DNA of 64,000 nucleotides from Alkalihalobacillus pseudalcaliphilus (GTDB taxonomy: Bacteria; Bacillota; Bacilli; Bacillales; Bacillaceae_D): positions 124,001-188,000 of the forward strand of contig NZ_JAQQWS010000005.1 of assembly GCF_028610675.1 (NCBI RefSeq), given 5' to 3'. The notes under the pieces were generated by a model that was given only the letters and a program-made list of their open reading frames with translations, was not told the DNA's origin and ran no database searches. Below are positions 17,423 to 26,565 of the stretch, piece after piece. How positions within the stretch are numbered: position 1 is the first letter of the stretch; every line of letters begins with the position of its first letter. The position numbers and the translations under genes are program-made.

Positions 17423-17668
17423 ATGGCAAGAATTGGTGTTGAACAAACATTAAGTGATGTCGCACAAGAGTTACAATCAAAAGGCTACGAAACAGTCACA
17501 TTAAAGAATGAGCAAGATGCACAAGGATGTGATTGCTGCGTGATTTCTGGGCAGGATCAAAATGTAATGGGTATTCAAAATGTGGTAACGCAAGGGTCTG
17601 TCATTAATGCAGATGGAATGACGGCAGAAGAAGTTTGTCAGCAAGTAGCCAATAAAGTAGGTCACTAA
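17423..17668 (+). CDS. ykuS: YkuS family protein (UPF0180)
   Basis: An 81-residue cytoplasmic protein with the family pattern: MARIGVEQTL at the start, a central CDCCVISGQDQNVMG and a C-terminal helix ending QQVANKVGH. UPF0180 proteins have no assigned activity. Its position after dapL repeats the B. subtilis ykuR-ykuS order. GGAGG precedes ATG 17423, and a terminator follows. Confidence 0.92.
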   Translation: MARIGVEQTLSDVAQELQSKGYETVTLKNEQDAQGCDCCVISGQDQNVMGIQNVVTQGSVINADGMTAEEVCQQVANKVGH

Positions 17669-17686
17669 TAAATGTGGAAGAACAAA

Positions 17687-17724
17687 AGAGTATGGAAGGC
17701 TTAAGGTCTGCCATACTCTTTTTA
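17687..17724 (+). terminator. Terminator after ykuS
   Basis: AGAGTATGG and CCATACTCT flank a 15-base loop and lead into TTTTTATGG. The remainder of 17725-17979 is AT-rich leader for the next gene without a clear operator. Confidence 0.85.
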
Positions 17725-17979
17725 TGGTTTTTGTCATCTTAACAAACGGGGGAAAGTGAAAGAATTTCGATAAGTGTGATTGCCTATTAAATAAATTGTC
17801 AATACTAGTGCATAGAGAAAGAGATATTTTTTACATTTATTCTATAAATATGACAATCCAGTGAAAATAACTAGGTTTTCACTTCTCATTACAAGTAGAA
17901 TTTAGTTATAATAGGTAACGTATCAAAAGATGCTGTATCTAAATAGGGTCAGCATATAGATTCTAAGGAGGAATTAGTA

Positions 17980-18531
17980 ATGACAGATAAACGTATGGTT
18001 GGTAAACAAGCTCCAAGATTCGAAATGGATGCCGTTTTACCAAATAAAGAATTTGGTAAGGTTAGCTTAGAAGAGAACATGAAAGAAGATAAATGGACAG
18101 TCTTATTTTTCTACCCAATGGATTTCACATTCGTATGCCCGACAGAAATCACGTCTTTAAGTGACCGTTTTGATGAGTTCGAAGATTTGGATGCTGAAGT
18201 AATTGGTGTATCTACAGATACGATTCACACGCACAAAGCATGGATCAATACATCAAGAGATGATAACGGATTAGGCGATTTAGCGTATCCATTAGCGGCT
18301 GACACGAATCACGCAGTAGCTCGTGACTATGGTGTTTTAATTGAAGAAGAAGGTATCGCACTTCGTGGTTTATTTATCATTAGCCCAGAAGGTGAGTTAA
18401 TGTACTCAGTTGTTAACCACAATAACATCGGAAGAGATGTAGAAGAGACGTTACGTGTTCTTCAAGCGTTACAAACTGGTGGCCTTTGCCCAGCTAATTG
18501 GAAGCCAGGACAAGAAACATTAAACGTTTAA
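17980..18531 (+). CDS. ykuU: 2-Cys peroxiredoxin (YkuU/AhpC type)
   Basis: A 183-residue typical 2-Cys peroxiredoxin that reduces peroxides in the cytoplasm. The peroxidatic cysteine is Cys53 in DFTFVCPTEI and the resolving cysteine Cys170 in GGLCPANWKPG. AAGGAGG precedes ATG 17980. The next gene encodes the thioredoxin-like YkuV, a plausible electron donor, separated by a hairpin without a T-run. Order ykuU-ykuV is the same as in B. subtilis. A TTATAATAGGTAA upstream resembles half a PerR box but is too weak to call. Confidence 0.95.
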   Translation: MTDKRMVGKQAPRFEMDAVLPNKEFGKVSLEENMKEDKWTVLFFYPMDFTFVCPTEITSLSDRFDEFEDLDAEVIGVSTDTIHTHKAWINTSRDDNGLGDLAYPLAADTNHAVARDYGVLIEEEGIALRGLFIISPEGELMYSVVNHNNIGRDVEETLRVLQALQTGGLCPANWKPGQETLNV

Positions 18532-18540
18532 TGATATGAT

Positions 18541-18569
18541 TAAGAGGTCTAACCTTAGTTAGGCCTCTT
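18541..18569 (+). terminator. Intercistronic hairpin between ykuU and ykuV
   Basis: TAAGAGGTCTAA and TTAGGCCTCTTG pair (one mismatch), but the following GTATGCTATTATTTG is not a T-run, so it may be a partial terminator or an mRNA-stabilising stem. Confidence 0.5.
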
Positions 18570-18603
18570 GTATGCTATTATTTGTGATTAAGGAGGAAAA
18601 ACG

Positions 18604-19047
18604 ATGGCTCTAAAATTAAGATCACCAATGCCTTCATTAGAAGGAGCGACGACTTGGTTAAACGGTGAAGTAAAAACAGAGGATATTAAGAAGCCTTTGC
18701 TTGTTCACTTTTGGTCAATTAGTTGTGGTTTATGTAAAGAGGCAATGCCTAATGTTAACGAGTTTCGTGATGAGTATAAAGACCAATTAGATGTAATTGC
18801 TGTGCATATGCCACGTTCCGAAAAGGACCTGAACTTAGAGGAGATTGAAAAGGTAGCACAGGAGCATGGTATTACTCAACCTATATTCGTTGACAATCAG
18901 CATAAGCTCACAGATGCTTTTGAAAATGAGTATGTACCAGCGTACTATGTTTTTGACGAAGAAGGTCAATTACGCCATTTTCAAGCAGGTGGCGGCGGAA
19001 TGAAGATGCTGACGAAACGTGTGAATCGTGTATTAGGAATTAAATAA
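18604..19047 (+). CDS. ykuV: Thioredoxin-fold thiol-disulfide oxidoreductase YkuV
   Basis: A 147-residue cytoplasmic TlpA-like thioredoxin without signal peptide. The active site is SISCGLCKEAMP near residue 40 (CxxC), in a phase with WS.SC typical of YkuV, and the cis-proline region is VPAYYVFDEEG. B. subtilis YkuV shows thioredoxin-like activity; pairing with the 2-Cys peroxiredoxin suggests it recycles YkuU. AAGGAGG precedes ATG 18604. Confidence 0.93.
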   Translation: MALKLRSPMPSLEGATTWLNGEVKTEDIKKPLLVHFWSISCGLCKEAMPNVNEFRDEYKDQLDVIAVHMPRSEKDLNLEEIEKVAQEHGITQPIFVDNQHKLTDAFENEYVPAYYVFDEEGQLRHFQAGGGGMKMLTKRVNRVLGIK

Positions 19048-19057
19048 AGTTTTTTTG

Positions 19058-19090
19058 CTACCAATTTCTATATGAGTTGGTAGTTTTTTA
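19058..19090 (+). terminator. Terminator after ykuV
   Basis: CTACCAA and GTTGGTAG form the stem around an 11-base loop, followed by TTTTTTAT. Confidence 0.8.
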
Positions 19091-19288
19091 TATGAAAGTG
19101 TAGCTAGGGACGATGGCTAGTGTCTTGAAGTTAGTGGGTCATCCATCTTGTGCTAGATGACCTTAACTGGATACTGCTCCCTTTTTGTGCGTGCGACTCC
19201 TCATGGTGATGGAGTTGTAAACGGACCAACTGTTTTAATAGTCGCCACTACTTTCATCTTTGTTGGTGGCGAAGTGACTGCGGATGAG
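19089..19288 (-). repeat. Dispersed repeat family A, copy on minus strand
   Basis: Reversed, it reads CACTTCGCCACCAACAAAGA, then TGAAAGTAGTGGCGACT, AAAAAGGGAGCA, GATGGATGACC and ends ACTTTCATATAAAA. It matches 50445-50634 nearly throughout and also the tail at 22510-22637. It abuts the ykuV terminator directly. The rest of the 355-base gap up to 19402 is the aguA leader, with an imperfect palindrome ATGATagttaATCAT at 19325-19339. Confidence 0.85.
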
Positions 19289-19402
19289 GTAATTTGAGTA
19301 AGGTAGTATGTAAGGGTTTACAAAATGATAGTTAATCATGTAGACTTAGTTTGTTCGATGGATAAAGTTAGATGAATTTTATTCTTATTTTGGAGGGATC
19401 TT

Positions 19403-21463
19403 ATGATAAATGAATGTCGTTCAGAAGCTTATCGGGCATGGTTAAGGTATGAGAAAATCACGGATCAGGCTTGGTTAGATGAAAATGAAAAGTGGCTAAA
19501 AAGTGTGATGTCTTTGCAAGAATCAAAAATTAGACAATCAGCAATAGCCGAACTTAAACATGCATTAACCGCATTGACGGGATCAGAACCGAAAGTGGAG
19601 GATGCAGAGAGTCCTTATCAGTTGTGGCTTGTAAATAGTCAAGAGCAATTAGTGTCAGTTGACAAGCATTTGTTTGACGGCTTAGAAGAAGATGGATATA
19701 TCATTAAAACATTGAATGATTTTGATGAGCCTAAGATTCTTATTGGGGCAAATACAGAACGGGGCCTATTATATGGCAGCTTTCACTTTTTAAGAATCAT
19801 TCAAATGGGTGTTTCTTTATCTGAGTTAAATAGTAAGAATAATACAAAAAATGAATTAAGAATGTTAAATCATTGGGACAACATGGATGGTAGCATTGAA
19901 CGAGGTTATGCAGGCCAATCCATCTTTTTTGAAAACAATCAATTTACGAAAAATCTTACTAGAATTAAAGATTATGCGAGGTTAATCTCTTCAGTCGGTA
20001 TCAATGCCGTCTCGATTAATAATGTGAATGTTCATTCTATTGAAACTAGATTATTAACAGCGCATTTTATGGAGGATTTAATTGTCGTTGCTGAGATATT
20101 TAGAGATTATGGAGTACAACTTTACTTAAGTATAAATTTCGCCAGTCCGATTGAATTAGGTGAGCTGTCAACAGCGGATCCATTTGAACAAGATGTACGG
20201 GAGTGGTGGCAGCAAAAGGTGAATGAGCTTTACCAACATATTCCTGATTTCGGTGGCTTTGTCGTTAAGGCTGACTCTGAACACAGACCAGGTCCTTTCA
20301 CTTATGGTAGAAACCATGTTGATGGTGCAAATATGCTGGCGGAGGCGTTGGAGCCACATAATGGCCATGTGATTTGGAGAACTTTTGTATACAATTGTTT
20401 GCAGGATTGGCGTGATCGTCAAACAGATCGGGCAAAAGCCGCTTATGATCATTTCAAACCATTGGATGGTCAGTTTAAAGAAAATGTTATTTTACAAATT
20501 AAAAACGGACCGATGGATTTCCAGGTAAGAGAAGCGAATTCACCTTTGTTTGGGGCCATGAAATCGACCAATCAAATGTTGGAGTTTCAAGTGACACAAG
20601 AATATACTGGACAACAGATTGATTTATGTTATTTGCTTCCTCAGTGGAAAGAGATCCTTGAATTCGATACATTCGCTAATGGGGAAGGCACGCCGATTAA
20701 ACATATTGTCGATGGAAGTACATTTGCCTATGCCAAAAGTGGAATTACAGCTGTAGTTAATATTGGTAATAATGATAATTGGACAGGACACCAACTAGCC
20801 CAAGCCAATTTATATGCCTATGGACGGATTGTTTGGGATCCTAACTTAACAGTTGAAGAAATAACGGATGAGTGGGTTCGGCTGACATTTGGTGATCAGC
20901 CTGAAGTGATTGAAGAAATCACCTGGATGCTTCTCCAATCTTGGTCGATATATGAAAACTATACGTCACCACTTGGTGTAGGTTGGATGGTGAACCCCCA
21001 TCATCATTATGGTCCTAATGTTGATGGATATGAATATTCGGTATGGGGCACGTATCATTTTGCTGATCATCAAGGAATTGGGGTTGATCGAACAGTTAAA
21101 AGTGGTACAGGTTATACGGCTCAATACTTTGAGGAAAATCAGAAAATGTATGAATCTATTGAAACGTGCCCAGATGAATTGTTACTATTTTTCCATCATG
21201 TCCCATACACACATGAATTAAAGTCTGGTGTGACAGTGATCCAACATATATATGATACTCATTTTGAAGGCGTTGAACAGGCTATCCAGTTAAAAGACCG
21301 CTGGTATCGTTTAAAAGGAAAAATAGAGGAAGAAAAATATGAGAATGTTATGAATCGCCTCGATAGACAAATTGAAAATGCAAGGCAATGGCGTGATATG
21401 ATTAATACGTATTTTTATAGAAAGTCAGGCATAGGTGACGAGAAAAACAGGAAAATTTACTGA
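19403..21463 (+). CDS. aguA: GH67 alpha-glucuronidase
   Basis: A 686-residue intracellular GH67 enzyme without signal peptide. It removes (4-O-methyl-)glucuronic acid from the non-reducing xylose of aldouronic acids. The catalytic residues map on spacing: Glu about 293 in VKADSEHRPGP (acid), Asp about 372 in KNGPMDFQVRE and Glu about 400 in VTQEYTG; the intervals of 79 and 28 equal those of Geobacillus AguA (285/364/392). GGAGGG precedes ATG 19403. It is followed by an AraC regulator and an oligosaccharide ABC transporter, the classical aldouronate utilisation arrangement. No xylanase or xylosidase is in the window. Confidence 0.95.
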   Translation: MINECRSEAYRAWLRYEKITDQAWLDENEKWLKSVMSLQESKIRQSAIAELKHALTALTGSEPKVEDAESPYQLWLVNSQEQLVSVDKHLFDGLEEDGYIIKTLNDFDEPKILIGANTERGLLYGSFHFLRIIQMGVSLSELNSKNNTKNELRMLNHWDNMDGSIERGYAGQSIFFENNQFTKNLTRIKDYARLISSVGINAVSINNVNVHSIETRLLTAHFMEDLIVVAEIFRDYGVQLYLSINFASPIELGELSTADPFEQDVREWWQQKVNELYQHIPDFGGFVVKADSEHRPGPFTYGRNHVDGANMLAEALEPHNGHVIWRTFVYNCLQDWRDRQTDRAKAAYDHFKPLDGQFKENVILQIKNGPMDFQVREANSPLFGAMKSTNQMLEFQVTQEYTGQQIDLCYLLPQWKEILEFDTFANGEGTPIKHIVDGSTFAYAKSGITAVVNIGNNDNWTGHQLAQANLYAYGRIVWDPNLTVEEITDEWVRLTFGDQPEVIEEITWMLLQSWSIYENYTSPLGVGWMVNPHHHYGPNVDGYEYSVWGTYHFADHQGIGVDRTVKSGTGYTAQYFEENQKMYESIETCPDELLLFFHHVPYTHELKSGVTVIQHIYDTHFEGVEQAIQLKDRWYRLKGKIEEEKYENVMNRLDRQIENARQWRDMINTYFYRKSGIGDEKNRKIY

Positions 21464-21532
21464 GCAAAGTCTTTACTAAAAGGAGTTTATCAATCAATAC
21501 GATCAATTACTTCATAGACTGGAGGAGAAGGT

Positions 21533-22576
21533 GTGAAACTTACTTTTCTAGATACGCCAAATTTTGATCAACATAAGATAACAACTCCACATAGTTTGGA
21601 GGAGTACATGTATCCAGATATAAAAATGGGCTTTGAATTGCTCGGTATGCATGTACGCTCGGTTAAAGACTCATGGGTTTATCCTCGGCATGAGCACTCT
21701 AAGTATGAAATTAACTTCCTACTGGAAGGTCATCAAGTCTTTCAAGTAAAAGGTAACACATATCATCTGTTTGCCGGTGACATGGTCTTTGTACGACCAG
21801 GAGATAGTCACTCAAGTCAATGTGGTAAAGAGAATGGTTTTACTTATTTTTGTTTGCATTTTGATATGGATGATAAGTTATTCCTTCCTTATTTGCATGA
21901 ATCGGATGATGTTTTCTTTTCTGCGGAATCAAAGTTGAGTATGTTCATCAGCCCTTATATAAAACGTATGGTTCAATTTTGTAAAGAACATCATATGAGC
22001 TTAACTCATTATATTCATATACACACACAGTTGTTTGAGTTATTAGGTGCGCTAATTAAAGGGCTAAACTACGAAAAAGACATACAGCCAGAGAAAGAAA
22101 AATATAGACAGGTCGCCTACCAAATTGCAGAGAAAATTGAGAAGCTGGTTAAACGGACTGAAGTTCATCGCTCGGATAATAAAGATAAGACAGGAATAAA
22201 AGAAATTGCGAAGGAACTAAATATTAGTAATTCCTATTGCCATAAGCTTTTTAAAAAAGTATATCAGATGTCACCGCGTCAATACTTGTCTTATATGAAA
22301 TTATCAGAGGCTAAAGCATTATTAATTGATTCTACTTATACAGTTGAACAAATTGCCTATATCCTCGGCTACCATGACAGTGCTCATTTTAGTAGGCAGT
22401 TCAAGAGATGGTCAGGCATTACACCAAGTCAATATCGCTTATCAAATGTGAAATGTTCATACGAAACCCACGTGGCGAAGCCGGACTCACTTCATACAAC
22501 TCCATTACCACTAGGAAGAGCACGCACACAAAAAGGGAGCAATGTCTCATTAAGTCATCTATCGCAAGATGGATGA
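21533..22576 (+). CDS. AraC family transcriptional regulator with repeat-derived C-terminus
   Basis: A 347-residue regulator: N-terminal cupin-like ligand domain (about residues 40-120, YPRHEHSKYEINFLLEGHQV) and a C-terminal double HTH (IKEIAKELNISNSYCHKLFK; TVEQIAYILGYHDSAHFSRQ, ending ITPSQYRLSN). Start GTG 21533 has GGAGGAGAAG upstream. It lies between aguA and the transporter, so probably controls aldouronate uptake. Family proteins stop near the PSQYR motif; here about 40 more residues (from about 308) are encoded by a copy of the family A intergenic repeat, so the original stop was probably lost by its insertion. The core domains are intact. Confidence 0.9.
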   Translation: MKLTFLDTPNFDQHKITTPHSLEEYMYPDIKMGFELLGMHVRSVKDSWVYPRHEHSKYEINFLLEGHQVFQVKGNTYHLFAGDMVFVRPGDSHSSQCGKENGFTYFCLHFDMDDKLFLPYLHESDDVFFSAESKLSMFISPYIKRMVQFCKEHHMSLTHYIHIHTQLFELLGALIKGLNYEKDIQPEKEKYRQVAYQIAEKIEKLVKRTEVHRSDNKDKTGIKEIAKELNISNSYCHKLFKKVYQMSPRQYLSYMKLSEAKALLIDSTYTVEQIAYILGYHDSAHFSRQFKRWSGITPSQYRLSNVKCSYETHVAKPDSLHTTPLPLGRARTQKGSNVSLSHLSQDG

Positions 22577-22637
22577 CCAATTAACTTCAAGGCACAACCC
22601 ATCACCTCTAGGTACACGTTCATACAAAAGGGGAACA
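22455..22637 (+). repeat. Dispersed repeat family A, copy overlapping the AraC gene 3' end
   Basis: Starts GTTCATACGAAACCCACGTG and ends GTTCATACAAAAGGGG, both counterparts of the ends at 50410 and 50624. Compared with 50.4 kb it lacks the middle (GCCACCAACAAAG to about GCACGTT). It keeps AAAAAGGGAGCAATGTC and the hairpin CATCTATCGCAAGATGGATG. It contains the stop codon of the AraC gene at 22574-22576. The remaining gap to 22896 holds the terminator and cre-like site listed separately. Confidence 0.85.
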
Positions 22638-22707
22638 GATAAGAGAGATTTGGGTAATTAATCATATTGGAATGTACATGGATTCAGAAAATTTGCATTG
22701 TTAAAAT

Positions 22708-22750
22708 AAAAGCAGCTTGAGTGGTATACTACCATGCAAGTTGCTTTTTT
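22708..22750 (+). terminator. Terminator after the AraC gene
   Basis: AAAAGCAGCTTG and CAAGTTGCTTTTTT pair with one wobble around a 17-base loop containing its own GGTATACTACC palindrome. Confidence 0.8.
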
Positions 22751-22829
22751 AATGAAATATCATGATATGAAAGAATAGCCTTATCATCTTTTATAGTAAG
22801 GAGGAGGAATCGACGTATTTTTTGCAAAA

Positions 22830-22844
22830 ATGATAACGCTTTCT
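22830..22844 (+). promoter_or_regulatory. Candidate cre (CcpA) site upstream of the binding-protein gene
   Basis: ATGATAACGCTTTCT fits the recalled cre consensus WTGNAANCGNWNNCW with one mismatch, 53 bases before the substrate-binding-protein start. Glucose repression of a hemicellulose uptake operon is expected, but the match is by eye. Confidence 0.45.
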
Positions 22845-22896
22845 TTGGAGCTCTAACTGATTGATTGGTAGAAGAAATCTTTGAGGGGGAAATGTA

Positions 22897-24534
22897 ATGG
22901 GTAGAAGTTATCTTCTTTTGTTGGCTTTAACTTTAAGTATATTATTAATGGCATGCTCTGATACTGAATCAGGACAAGATTCTGTTGATGAAAATGGTAC
23001 GGTCACAATTACAACAGCACGTGTGTTAGATGATGGCACGGTATTTAAAGATGGAGAAAATGTGCATGATAATGTCGTTACAAGATGGGCAGAAGAGGAA
23101 TTAGGTATTCAATTTGTAACAGAATGGACGCAGCCTAATGATGAACAATTTAATACCCAATTGCGCTTAATGATGTCTTCAAGAGAGAAGTTACCTGATG
23201 TATTTTTAGTGTCAAACAATAATATAAAGGCCGATTTACTTGAATCAGGACAAGTCATGACAATTGATCAAGCGATTGAGCAGCATGCAACACCGAGACT
23301 TAAAGAATTATTTGAAAGATTTCCAGAAGCTTTCTATCCTTCAACAAACGATGGTGATAGATATGGTATCCCAAGGTATTCTGGTGGAAATGGCTCGGAT
23401 ACATTACTTTGGTTAAGACAGGATTGGTTGGATCAATTTAATCTAGAAGCACCGCAAACGATAGAAGAATTAGAAGAAGTGATGGAAGTATTTGTGAATG
23501 AAGATCCAAATAATTCGGGTAGGAATGATACGATCGGACTTACTTTGGCAGCGGGGGATAATGGGTTTAGAGGCGGTAATATTGCAGATGCGAGTTGGGT
23601 TTTTGGAGCTTATGGCGATTATGTGCCTGGTGCTTGGAGCCAAGCTACAGATGGTTCCTTAGTTTACGGTTCCATTCAACCCAGCATAAAAGAAGGCTTA
23701 GCCAAATTAAGAGAATGGTATGGAAATGGTTATCTAGCAACAGATTTTGCAATCTTAAGTGCAGGTGATGCACAGGAAAGTTTTATCTCGGGAAGGTCTG
23801 GTATAATGGCGGCTCCACCATGGGCACATGGTTATCCTATTGGGGAAATTGCTCAAGTTGTTCCAGATGCAGTGGTAAAACCATTTGAACATGTAACGGG
23901 ACCAAATGGGCAAGCTGGTAGAAGAGGGGAAGGCCTCATTGTGGGCTCGTTTTTATTTAATAGTGAATTCGAGCATCTCGATAAGTTTTTTGAATATTGG
24001 GATGCCATTATCGGTTACACACTTGGAGAATCCGATTACTTTGAATATGGGTTATTTGAAGGGTATGACTATGTTTTGCAAAATGGTGATCCCGTATATA
24101 ATATCGATGAATTTGAAGAAATTACAGGAGAAAAACATGTCGATCCAGGTAGATATTTTTTACCAACGAATGTTCCTACGATTCCGTTTGAAATGTATAG
24201 TCTCTTAGAAGAGTTTCATGACACAGGTAGAGAGCCTACTAACGGGTATGAAGCGGGGTTAGCAGGTAGAGATCCGGATTATATTGAAGCTGCTGCGATT
24301 GTAAATAAACAAAATGATATACGTATTGTTCAGGAATTTACAGGACCACCTACGGAAACGATGGTGAGTAGAACGGAGCATCTAGAAAGAATGGAAGACG
24401 AGTTATTTGCCGATATTATCTTAGGCAATAAACCGTTAGAGGCTTTTGATGATTTTGTAGATGAATGGAAACGTGCAGGTGGTGATCAAATCACGATAGA
24501 GGTCAATGAATGGTATGATTCTGTACGTGATTAA
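22897..24534 (+). CDS. Oligosaccharide-binding lipoprotein (LplA-like)
   Basis: A 545-residue extracellular solute-binding protein. The lipoprotein signal ends at LLMACSD, with Cys20 as the lipidation site. The large size and sequence such as PRYSGGNGSDTLLWLRQDWLDQF are typical of the LplA/YtcQ type that binds long oligosaccharides. Permeases of the matching LplB and YtcP types follow. In Paenibacillus JDR-2 and Geobacillus, such lplA-lplB-ytcP (aguEFG) genes beside aguA import aldotetraouronate, so that is the likely ligand. No ATPase gene is present; these systems usually share MsmX-type ATPases. Confidence 0.92.
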   Translation: MGRSYLLLLALTLSILLMACSDTESGQDSVDENGTVTITTARVLDDGTVFKDGENVHDNVVTRWAEEELGIQFVTEWTQPNDEQFNTQLRLMMSSREKLPDVFLVSNNNIKADLLESGQVMTIDQAIEQHATPRLKELFERFPEAFYPSTNDGDRYGIPRYSGGNGSDTLLWLRQDWLDQFNLEAPQTIEELEEVMEVFVNEDPNNSGRNDTIGLTLAAGDNGFRGGNIADASWVFGAYGDYVPGAWSQATDGSLVYGSIQPSIKEGLAKLREWYGNGYLATDFAILSAGDAQESFISGRSGIMAAPPWAHGYPIGEIAQVVPDAVVKPFEHVTGPNGQAGRRGEGLIVGSFLFNSEFEHLDKFFEYWDAIIGYTLGESDYFEYGLFEGYDYVLQNGDPVYNIDEFEEITGEKHVDPGRYFLPTNVPTIPFEMYSLLEEFHDTGREPTNGYEAGLAGRDPDYIEAAAIVNKQNDIRIVQEFTGPPTETMVSRTEHLERMEDELFADIILGNKPLEAFDDFVDEWKRAGGDQITIEVNEWYDSVRD

Positions 24535-24549
24535 TAGGTAGTCTGTTCA

Positions 24550-24597
24550 TGGTGTGAACGATTTTAAAGAAATTGGAATTGTTCACACCATTTTTAT
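24550..24597 (+). terminator. Intercistronic hairpin between binding-protein and permease genes
   Basis: TGGTGTGAAC (24550-24559) pairs perfectly with GTTCACACCA (24581-24590), followed by TTTTTATT. It resembles a partial terminator or 3'-protecting stem that would give more binding protein than permease. Confidence 0.8.
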
Positions 24598-24634
24598 TAG
24601 GTTAATACTTCTTTTGGTACAAGGAGGAGATTAT

Positions 24635-25588
24635 GTGCAGAGCCAATCAGTTGTTAAGAAAGAATTACATAAAAAAAATCAAAAGAAAAAGCAGAAATGG
24701 AACTTTAAACGAACATGGCAATTACATGTTTTATTAATTCCAGCCCTGATTCTTGGACTTATATTTCAATATGGTCCCATGTTTGGCATTATCATGGCGT
24801 TTCAGGATTATAAGCCTTGGTTAGGTTTTTTTGATTCCCAATGGGTCGGTTTTGAACACTTCCGAACGATGTTGGAATACGATTATGCGAGACAAGTCAT
24901 TTGGAATACGTTAATCATTTCTTTATTAAAAATGATTTTTGGTCTCATTGTACCGATTACGGTTGCGTTACTTTTAAATGAAATGTACAAAATAGTCGTC
25001 AAGAGAACAGTTCAAACGATTATTTATTTACCTTATTTTCTCTCCTGGGTTATTTTAGGTGGAATTTTGCTAGATTTACTTTCACCCGATGGGGGACTTG
25101 TTAATCAAGGTCTAGCGTGGTTTGGTGTTGATCCGATCTTTTTCTTAGGAAGTAATGATTGGTTCCGAACAACGGTGATAATCAGTGATTTGTGGAAGGA
25201 AACTGGTTTTAATACGATAGTATTTTTAGCTGCTATTACGGCGGTTAATCCTAGTTTATACGAAGCCGCGGTAGTGGATGGGGCAAATCGTTGGAAACAG
25301 ACTCTTTATATTACATTACCGGCGATGTTACCAATCATTATTGTTGTTGGAACGTTATCTTTAGGAAACGTACTAAATGCCGGATTTGATCAAATTTTTA
25401 ACCTATACAATCCACTTGTGTATCAAACAGGTGATATTATTGATACTTATGTTTATCGTGTTTCGTTAGTCAGTGGAGACTTTAGTTATGGTACAGCTGT
25501 AGGTTTGTTTAAATCAGTGATTAGCCTATTTCTAATTATTATCGGTTATCGTTTGGCCTACAAATATGCTAATTGGAGAATTTTTTAG
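24635..25588 (+). CDS. ABC transporter permease (LplB-like)
   Basis: A 317-residue permease with a basic N-terminal tail (KKNQKKKQKWNFKRTW) and about six membrane segments. The EAA loop is EAAVVDGANRWKQTLYITLPA near residue 213. Start GTG 24635 is chosen: AAGGAGGAGA lies directly upstream, whereas longer frames would run back through the intercistronic hairpin. LplB-type partners are the channel half of oligosaccharide importers. Twelve bases separate it from the next permease. Confidence 0.92.
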   Translation: MQSQSVVKKELHKKNQKKKQKWNFKRTWQLHVLLIPALILGLIFQYGPMFGIIMAFQDYKPWLGFFDSQWVGFEHFRTMLEYDYARQVIWNTLIISLLKMIFGLIVPITVALLLNEMYKIVVKRTVQTIIYLPYFLSWVILGGILLDLLSPDGGLVNQGLAWFGVDPIFFLGSNDWFRTTVIISDLWKETGFNTIVFLAAITAVNPSLYEAAVVDGANRWKQTLYITLPAMLPIIIVVGTLSLGNVLNAGFDQIFNLYNPLVYQTGDIIDTYVYRVSLVSGDFSYGTAVGLFKSVISLFLIIIGYRLAYKYANWRIF

Positions 25589-25600
25589 GAGGGATAACCT

Positions 25601-26482
25601 ATGCGTATGTATAAAACGAAAAGCTATACAATTTTTACGATTTTTAATTATAGCTTTTTAATTATCTTGGCTGTACTATGCATACTTCCACTTATCCATA
25701 TTTTTGCCGTATCATTAAGTGGGAGTGGGGCTGCTGCGGCTAATATCGTATCTTTTTGGCCAGTTGATTTTACATTAGATGCTTATGAACGGACGATTGC
25801 TAATGAGAACTTTATCCGCTCGTTTATCATTTCTCTCGTTCGAGTTATTTTAGGTACAGTCATATCTATGGTTGCCTTATTATGTGCCGCTTATTCTTTA
25901 TCTAAATACGATCATGAGTTTAAAGGTCGAAAATTATATGTCTGGTTTTTTATTTTGACGATGTTGTTTAATGGTGGATTAGTACCAACCTACATGGTTG
26001 TGACAGGCTTAGGTTTAACAAATACGATTTGGGCGTTAGTTTTACCAACCGCTATTAATGCTTTTAATTTAATATTACTATTAAACTTTTTTAGAACATC
26101 GGTACCCAAATCTTTAGAGGAATCAGCATTAATTGATGGTGCTAACCATATTCAAATTTTCATAAAAATATATTTACCCATTGCGATACCTGCGATTGCT
26201 ACCGTTTCACTTTTTACGATGGTTTTTCATTGGAATTCTTGGTTTGATGGAATGATTTATAATAATGATGCTAGGAATTATCCGTTGCAAACATTTTTAC
26301 AGACGATTATCGTGCAACAAGATTTTAGTCAAATCACAGACGCAGAGACGTTACGAAATTTATCGCAAAGAACTGTTCAATCTGCTCAGATTTTTATCGC
26401 TGCTTTACCGATGTTACTCGTCTATCCGTTTATTCAAAAGTATTTTGTAAAAGGAATTGTATTAGGAGCGGAGAAAGAGTAA
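25601..26482 (+). CDS. ABC transporter permease (YtcP/LplC-like)
   Basis: A 293-residue CUT1 permease of the YtcP type, with membrane segments near residues 13-33, 75-97, 109-130, 145-163, 188-210 and 258-278. The EAA loop reads EESALIDGANHIQIFIKIYLP. AGGAGGG precedes ATG 25601. It completes the importer made of the binding protein at 22.9 kb and the permease just upstream. A small VOC-fold gene follows 83 bases later. Confidence 0.92.
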   Translation: MRMYKTKSYTIFTIFNYSFLIILAVLCILPLIHIFAVSLSGSGAAAANIVSFWPVDFTLDAYERTIANENFIRSFIISLVRVILGTVISMVALLCAAYSLSKYDHEFKGRKLYVWFFILTMLFNGGLVPTYMVVTGLGLTNTIWALVLPTAINAFNLILLLNFFRTSVPKSLEESALIDGANHIQIFIKIYLPIAIPAIATVSLFTMVFHWNSWFDGMIYNNDARNYPLQTFLQTIIVQQDFSQITDAETLRNLSQRTVQSAQIFIAALPMLLVYPFIQKYFVKGIVLGAEKE

Positions 26483-26565
26483 ATGTCTATCCAACCCACA
26501 AGTCGAGCATGAACTAGAAACTGATATTCAGTGATTATGATTGAGAATTAAAAGAGGTGAGTACA

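Noticed and set aside
17895..17925. PerR-like box upstream of the peroxiredoxin
   Set aside because: Only one half-site (TTATAAT) is convincing; the same bases work as a -10 element.
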